Source: Microbacterium ginsengiterrae
GTDB lineage: Bacteria; Actinomycetota; Actinomycetes; Actinomycetales; Microbacteriaceae
Assembly: GCF_014205075.1 (NCBI RefSeq)
Contig: NZ_JACHMU010000001.1
Location: 1,612,001-1,676,000 of the forward strand
Length of the DNA: 64,000 nt
Direction of reading: 5' to 3'
The position numbers were made by a program, and so were the translations under genes. Position 1 is the stretch's first letter; each line of letters opens with the position of its first letter. Under the pieces are notes generated by a model. The model worked only from the letters and a program-made list of their open reading frames with translations. It was not told where the DNA came from and ran no database searches. This document shows, piece after piece, positions 60,517 through 64,000 of this stretch.

Positions 60517-60998
60517 AGCGCACCTCGCCGCTCGTCCTCATCCTCCTGGCTCTCGCCGGCGGAGGGATCGGGTATCTCATCGACCACCTGCTCACGGCGA
60601 GCGGGCGGGCGACGTTCTCCCCGTCCGGATTCCTCCCGCTTCTGCTGCTTCTGCTCGCGACGGCCTGCCTCGTGCTGGCGTGGCCGGTGCGGCGGAGCCT
60701 GCGCGACCCATCGCGCGGACGCATCGACCCATTCCGTGCTATGCGCGCGGCGACCTTCGCCAGGGCGTCCAGCCTGCTCGGGGCGATCATGGCGGGATTC
60801 GGATCCGGGTTGCTCGTCTTCCTCCTGTCGCGCCCCGTCGCTCCCCAGGTAGGGTCGGTTGTGGCCATGACGGCCCTCGTGGCGAGTGCGCTCGTCCTCG
60901 CGGGCGCCGCACTCGTCGCCGAACAGTTCTGCACTCTGCCGAAGGAACCTGATGACCGACAGCCAGATGACCCCGCCGCCGGAGCCGACCGGAGCTGA
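60513..60998 (+). CDS. DUF3180 family membrane protein
   Basis: 161 residues from ATG 60513 (ATGA overlap with folK). Four hydrophobic segments in two pairs: SPLVLILLALAGGGIGYLID, then FLPLLLLLLATACLVLAWPV, then after a cytoplasmic RRSLRDPSRGRIDPFRAMRA loop, SLLGAIMAGFGSGLLVFLLS and a last one near residue 125. DUF3180 proteins follow folK in many actinobacteria. Role unknown. Confidence 0.9.
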   Translation: MKRTSPLVLILLALAGGGIGYLIDHLLTASGRATFSPSGFLPLLLLLLATACLVLAWPVRRSLRDPSRGRIDPFRAMRAATFARASSLLGAIMAGFGSGLLVFLLSRPVAPQVGSVVAMTALVASALVLAGAALVAEQFCTLPKEPDDRQPDDPAAGADRS

Positions 60999-61548
60999 AC
61001 AGGCGCCGCGCGTGTCCGCTCCGGTGCTCGACGAGGGGACGTATGAGCACCTGCGGGAACCCCGCGGGGCGGGCCGCCTGGCGCTCGACGGGCAGTGGCA
61101 CCAGATCTCGCCGCGGTACGTCACGTCGCAGTTCGTGCAGAACGGCATCCTGCTCGCGCTCATCATCGCCGCGGCCCTCGTCGTCGGCCTCGCCTTCGAG
61201 CAGACCTGGGTGTGGATCCCCGCGGGCATCTCCGTCGTGGTGATCCTCGCGACCCTCATCGTCCTGCCACGTCAGGCGAAGGCCATCGGCTACATGCTCC
61301 GCGAGGACGACATCGTGTTCCGTCGGGGCATCCTGTGGCAGCGCATCATCGCCGTGCCCTACGGGCGGATGCAGCTCGTCGACATCACCCACGGCCCGCT
61401 CGATCGCGCGTTCGGCGTGTCGCAGCTGAAGATGGTGACCGCCGCCACGGCGACCGGTGTCCAGATCCCCGGACTCACGCAGGCCGCGGCCGAATCGCTG
61501 CGTGACACCCTCATCACGGTCGCCGAGACCCGCCGGACCGGCCTGTGA
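60952..61548 (+). CDS. membrane PH-domain (bPH2/YdbS-like) protein
   Basis: 198 residues from ATG 60952, behind GAAGGA and overlapping the DUF3180 gene by 47 bases in another frame. A Pro-rich N-terminus, WHQISPRYVTSQFVQNGILL, two hydrophobic helices (about 70-115), then YMLREDDIVFRRGILWQRII, VPYGRMQLVDITHGPLDRAF and a last GLTQAAAESLRDTL. This is the bacterial PH-2 (YdbS) domain. It pairs with the larger PH protein that follows. Confidence 0.88.
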   Translation: MTDSQMTPPPEPTGAEQAPRVSAPVLDEGTYEHLREPRGAGRLALDGQWHQISPRYVTSQFVQNGILLALIIAAALVVGLAFEQTWVWIPAGISVVVILATLIVLPRQAKAIGYMLREDDIVFRRGILWQRIIAVPYGRMQLVDITHGPLDRAFGVSQLKMVTAATATGVQIPGLTQAAAESLRDTLITVAETRRTGL

Positions 61549-63431
61549 GCACGCCGGAACAGCCGGATCGGTTCGCCGGGCAGGCCCCTCCGCCGCCGGT
61601 CGGTCCGCCGCAGTACGGCGCACCGCCGATGGGCGTGTCCGCGGCAGGGGATCACGGCTTCGGGCCCGCATCCTCCGATGGGACGCCGGGGGCATCGCCC
61701 GCCGGCCCGTCCTCACCCGCGCCGCCCCCGGCCGAGGAGTCCCTCGCCGACGGCGAGTGGCACCGACTGCACCCGCTGACGCCGCTGTTCAAGGGCGGCC
61801 TCGTGCTCATCATCGTCGCCGGCATCCTGGCGAACAGTTTCCGTGAGCGCATCATCTACTGGGCCGTCGACCTGTTCGCCCCCGAAACCCACATCGACGA
61901 CTTCTCCGGGGGAGACCCCGTGGACTGGGTGCTGTCGAACAACCTCATCCTCATCGCGCTCGCCTCCGTCCTCGGCGTGCTGATCGTTCTCATCGCCGCG
62001 TTCTGGCTCGTGTGGCGGTTCCAGCAGTTCCGCATCGACGACGAGCACGTCGAAGTGCGCAAGGGGATCATCTTCCGCTCGCAGCGGCGTGCGCCGCTCG
62101 ACCGGGTGCAGGGGGTCAACCTCACCCGGCCGTTCCCCGCCCGCCTCGTCGGCATGGCCAAGCTCGAGGTCGTCGGCGCGGGAACGGACGCGAACGTGCC
62201 GCTGGAGTACCTGACGACCACCAAGGCGGAGGGGGTGCGCGCCGACATCCTGCGCCTGGCCTCCGGAGCGCGGGCCGCGCGACTGGAGCGCGCCGGCGGG
62301 GGATCGCCGGCGGCGGCAGCGGCGCCGGGTGTCCGCGCCCAGCTCGTCGGTTCGATGAACCAGGGCGTGAACGGCCTCATCGAGGGTGTCGACCTCGCCG
62401 ACGTCGCGGCGGAGAGCGTCGTGAAGATCCCGACCGGTCGCCTCGTCGGGTCGCAGTTGCTCACGGCCCTGCTGTGGCTGCTGTTCTTCGGCGTGCTCTT
62501 CGGCATCATGCTCGCGTTCACCGTCCCGGCGATCCTCGCCGACGGTGACCCGGATTCGTGGCTCGCCGTACTGGGCATCTCGCTCGGTGTCGGCATCCCG
62601 ATGCTCCTGGCCACGATCGCCATCACCTGGTCGCAGATCTCGAAGTCGTTGCGCTACTCGATCGCTCCGACGCCGGATGGCGTCCGCATCACGTACGGGC
62701 TGTTCACGACCGTCACCGAGACCATCCCCCCTGGCCGCATCTTCGCGGTCGAGGTCACCCAATCGGTGCTGTGGCGACCGTTCGGGTGGTGGATGGTGAA
62801 GATCAATCGCATGAGCGGCAAGAGCCTCGCGCAGCAGCAGTCGAGCACCGCCCAGCAGTTCAACATCGTGCTGCCGGTCGGCGACGCCGCCGATGTGCAG
62901 CGGGTGCTCGGGCTGATCCTTCCCGACCTCCCCGCGCAGGATGCGCCGCTCGTCTGGGAGCACGGCATCCAGGGGCCGCAGACGCAGGCGGACCCGTATC
63001 GGAGGATGGTCCGGCGCGCCTGGTGGCGGCGGCCGCTCTCGTGGAAGCGGCACGGGTTCGCCGTCACCGACTTCGCCCTGTTGATGCGTCGTGGCGTCAT
63101 GGTCCGCAAGCTCGCGGTGTTCCCCCTCGTTCGACTCCAGGGGATCTCGTCCCAGCAGGGACCGATCGATCGTCTGCAGCGCGTCGGATACCTCAAGGCG
63201 CACAGCGTCACCGGGCCCGTGCTCGGCGACGTGGTCGGCATCGACAGCGCAGAGGTGAATGCGTCGCTGGAGGAGATCGCCCACCGTGCCGCGGTCGCCG
63301 TTCAGCGTGATCACGGTCACCGCTGGGCGGAGGACGCCGATGCGGTCGCCGCCGTGCTCGCGGACACCTCCGCCGCGGACCCCGCCGCCGTCGACCCGTC
63401 CGCCACCTCGGAGAGGTCCCATGAGGCGTGA
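61545..63431 (+). CDS. large membrane PH-domain (bPH2/YdbT-like) protein
   Basis: 628 residues from GTG 61545 (GTGA overlap). A long Pro/Gly-rich cytoplasmic start (about 1-65), then three bPH2 repeats parted by hydrophobic pairs. First: FRIDDEHVEVRKGIIFRSQR, APLDRVQGVNLTRPFPARLV. Second: LRYSIAPTPDGVRITYGLFT, IPPGRIFAVEVTQSVLWRPF. Third: FAVTDFALLMRRGVMVRKLA, LVRLQGISSQQGPIDRLQRV. YdbS and YdbT pairs have been linked to resistance to certain bacteriocins in Bacillus; in actinobacteria their role is open. Confidence 0.88.
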   Translation: MSTPEQPDRFAGQAPPPPVGPPQYGAPPMGVSAAGDHGFGPASSDGTPGASPAGPSSPAPPPAEESLADGEWHRLHPLTPLFKGGLVLIIVAGILANSFRERIIYWAVDLFAPETHIDDFSGGDPVDWVLSNNLILIALASVLGVLIVLIAAFWLVWRFQQFRIDDEHVEVRKGIIFRSQRRAPLDRVQGVNLTRPFPARLVGMAKLEVVGAGTDANVPLEYLTTTKAEGVRADILRLASGARAARLERAGGGSPAAAAAPGVRAQLVGSMNQGVNGLIEGVDLADVAAESVVKIPTGRLVGSQLLTALLWLLFFGVLFGIMLAFTVPAILADGDPDSWLAVLGISLGVGIPMLLATIAITWSQISKSLRYSIAPTPDGVRITYGLFTTVTETIPPGRIFAVEVTQSVLWRPFGWWMVKINRMSGKSLAQQQSSTAQQFNIVLPVGDAADVQRVLGLILPDLPAQDAPLVWEHGIQGPQTQADPYRRMVRRAWWRRPLSWKRHGFAVTDFALLMRRGVMVRKLAVFPLVRLQGISSQQGPIDRLQRVGYLKAHSVTGPVLGDVVGIDSAEVNASLEEIAHRAAVAVQRDHGHRWAEDADAVAAVLADTSAADPAAVDPSATSERSHEA

Positions 63432-64000
63432 CGGCCGCCTCGGCGTCGGGATCATCGGCGCAGGGAGGGTCGGCCCTGTCATCGGCGCGGCGCTGGGCGG
63501 GGCGGGGCACGCGATCATCGGCATCACGAGCGGATCCGACGACGACCGGGTCGCCGGCGTGCTGCCCGACGTCCCCGTGCTCGACGCGCAGGAGGTGCTG
63601 CGGCGCAGCGAGCTGGTGATCCTCGCCGTGCCGCACGATGAGCTGCCGGGGCTCGTCAGCGGTCTCGTCGACGTCGGTGCATGGCAACCGGGGCAGCTCG
63701 TGCTGCACACGGACCCCGCATTCGGGATCGGGGTCCTCGAGCCGGCGCAGCGCTCAGGCGCGATCCCGCTCGCGGTGCATCCGGCGATCTCGTTCACCGG
63801 CACCTCGATCGATCTGCGTCAGCTGCAGGCGAGCTTCGCCGCCGTCTCCGCGCCGGGCCCCGTGCTCCCGATCGCGCAGGCGCTCGCCGTCGAGCTCGGC
63901 TGCGAGCCGGTCGTCATCGCCGAGGAGGACCGGCCAGCGTATGCGGAGGCGATCGCCACGGCATCCGAGTTCTCGCGGGCGATCATCGGACAGTCGACGT
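63421..64000 (+). CDS. Rossmann-like/DUF2520 oxidoreductase (3' end outside window)
   Basis: From ATG 63421, overlapping the PH gene by 11 bases. The 193 visible residues are open to the window edge. GVGIIGAGRVGPVIGAALGG is the nucleotide-binding loop, SELVILAVPHDELPGLVSGL the next strand, HTDPAFGIGVLEPA and VHPAISFTGTSIDL follow, and the DUF2520 helical part begins at AYAEAIATASEFSRAIIG. In actinobacteria this gene precedes panC, and the family has been suggested in pantothenate or ketopantoate metabolism, so panC is expected downstream (inference). Confidence 0.88.
   Translation, partial: MRRDGRLGVGIIGAGRVGPVIGAALGGAGHAIIGITSGSDDDRVAGVLPDVPVLDAQEVLRRSELVILAVPHDELPGLVSGLVDVGAWQPGQLVLHTDPAFGIGVLEPAQRSGAIPLAVHPAISFTGTSIDLRQLQASFAAVSAPGPVLPIAQALAVELGCEPVVIAEEDRPAYAEAIATASEFSRAIIGQST

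Noticed and set aside
61713..63803. A 696-codon reverse open frame opposite the PH-domain and DUF2520 genes
   Set aside because: Antisense to clearly coding sequence; composition is that of a shadow frame.

Overview
The window is high-GC actinobacterial chromosome, most likely from Microbacterium or a close relative in the Microbacteriaceae (inference from codon bias, frequent GTG starts, ATGA/GTGA operon overlaps, and the order tilS, hpt, ftsH, folE-folP-folB-folK, DUF3180, two PH-domain proteins, DUF2520 oxidoreductase). Functions below are read from the translated sequence by motif recognition; no database search was run.

Region 1 (1-10146) is a dense forward-strand cluster resembling an ESX/type VII secretion accessory locus. 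It has two WXG100-like small helical proteins and two paralogous cassettes, each with a large protein carrying a hydrophobic block followed by small partner proteins. A lipoprotein resembling a family 5 solute-binding protein and an FHA-domain protein follow. No EccC ATPase is in the window. Region 2 (10161-29353) is ordinary core and accessory metabolism: malate dehydrogenase, peptidases, aldehyde dehydrogenase, sugar symporter, glutaredoxin, GT2-GtrA glycosyltransferase, fatty acid desaturase, amidase, a secreted double-domain esterase, a ThrE-type exporter, a class II glutamine amidotransferase, a YbdK-type ligase and an AhpD-like protein.

Region 3 (29827-47253) is a 17.4 kb island inserted in a SAM-dependent methyltransferase gene. 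The 3' part of that gene is at 29405-29826 and the 5' part at 47254-47443. A 5-bp direct repeat CGTTC flanks the insert, and precise removal restores a 203-codon open frame. Both island ends carry genes lacking their 5' ends. The island holds a TetR/MFS efflux unit, an XRE regulator, and a nest of insertion sequences (IS110 inside IS3, which truncates IS481). It also holds a SoxR-type regulator with two SoxR-box promoters, driving a six-gene efflux/hydrolase operon and an imine-reductase-like enzyme. The IS110 has a 258-bp noncoding leader in which four short segments, in the order expected of a bridge RNA, match its present insertion site and its own ends.

Region 4 (47485-64000) returns to the backbone: tRNA-Phe, tRNA-Asp and tRNA-Glu, a Tat-exported M23 peptidase, pyrophosphatase, TMEM175-like channel, tilS, DUF937 protein, hpt, a TetR-controlled MFS pump, ftsH and the folate operon. 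That operon runs on through membrane PH-domain proteins to a DUF2520 oxidoreductase cut by the window edge.
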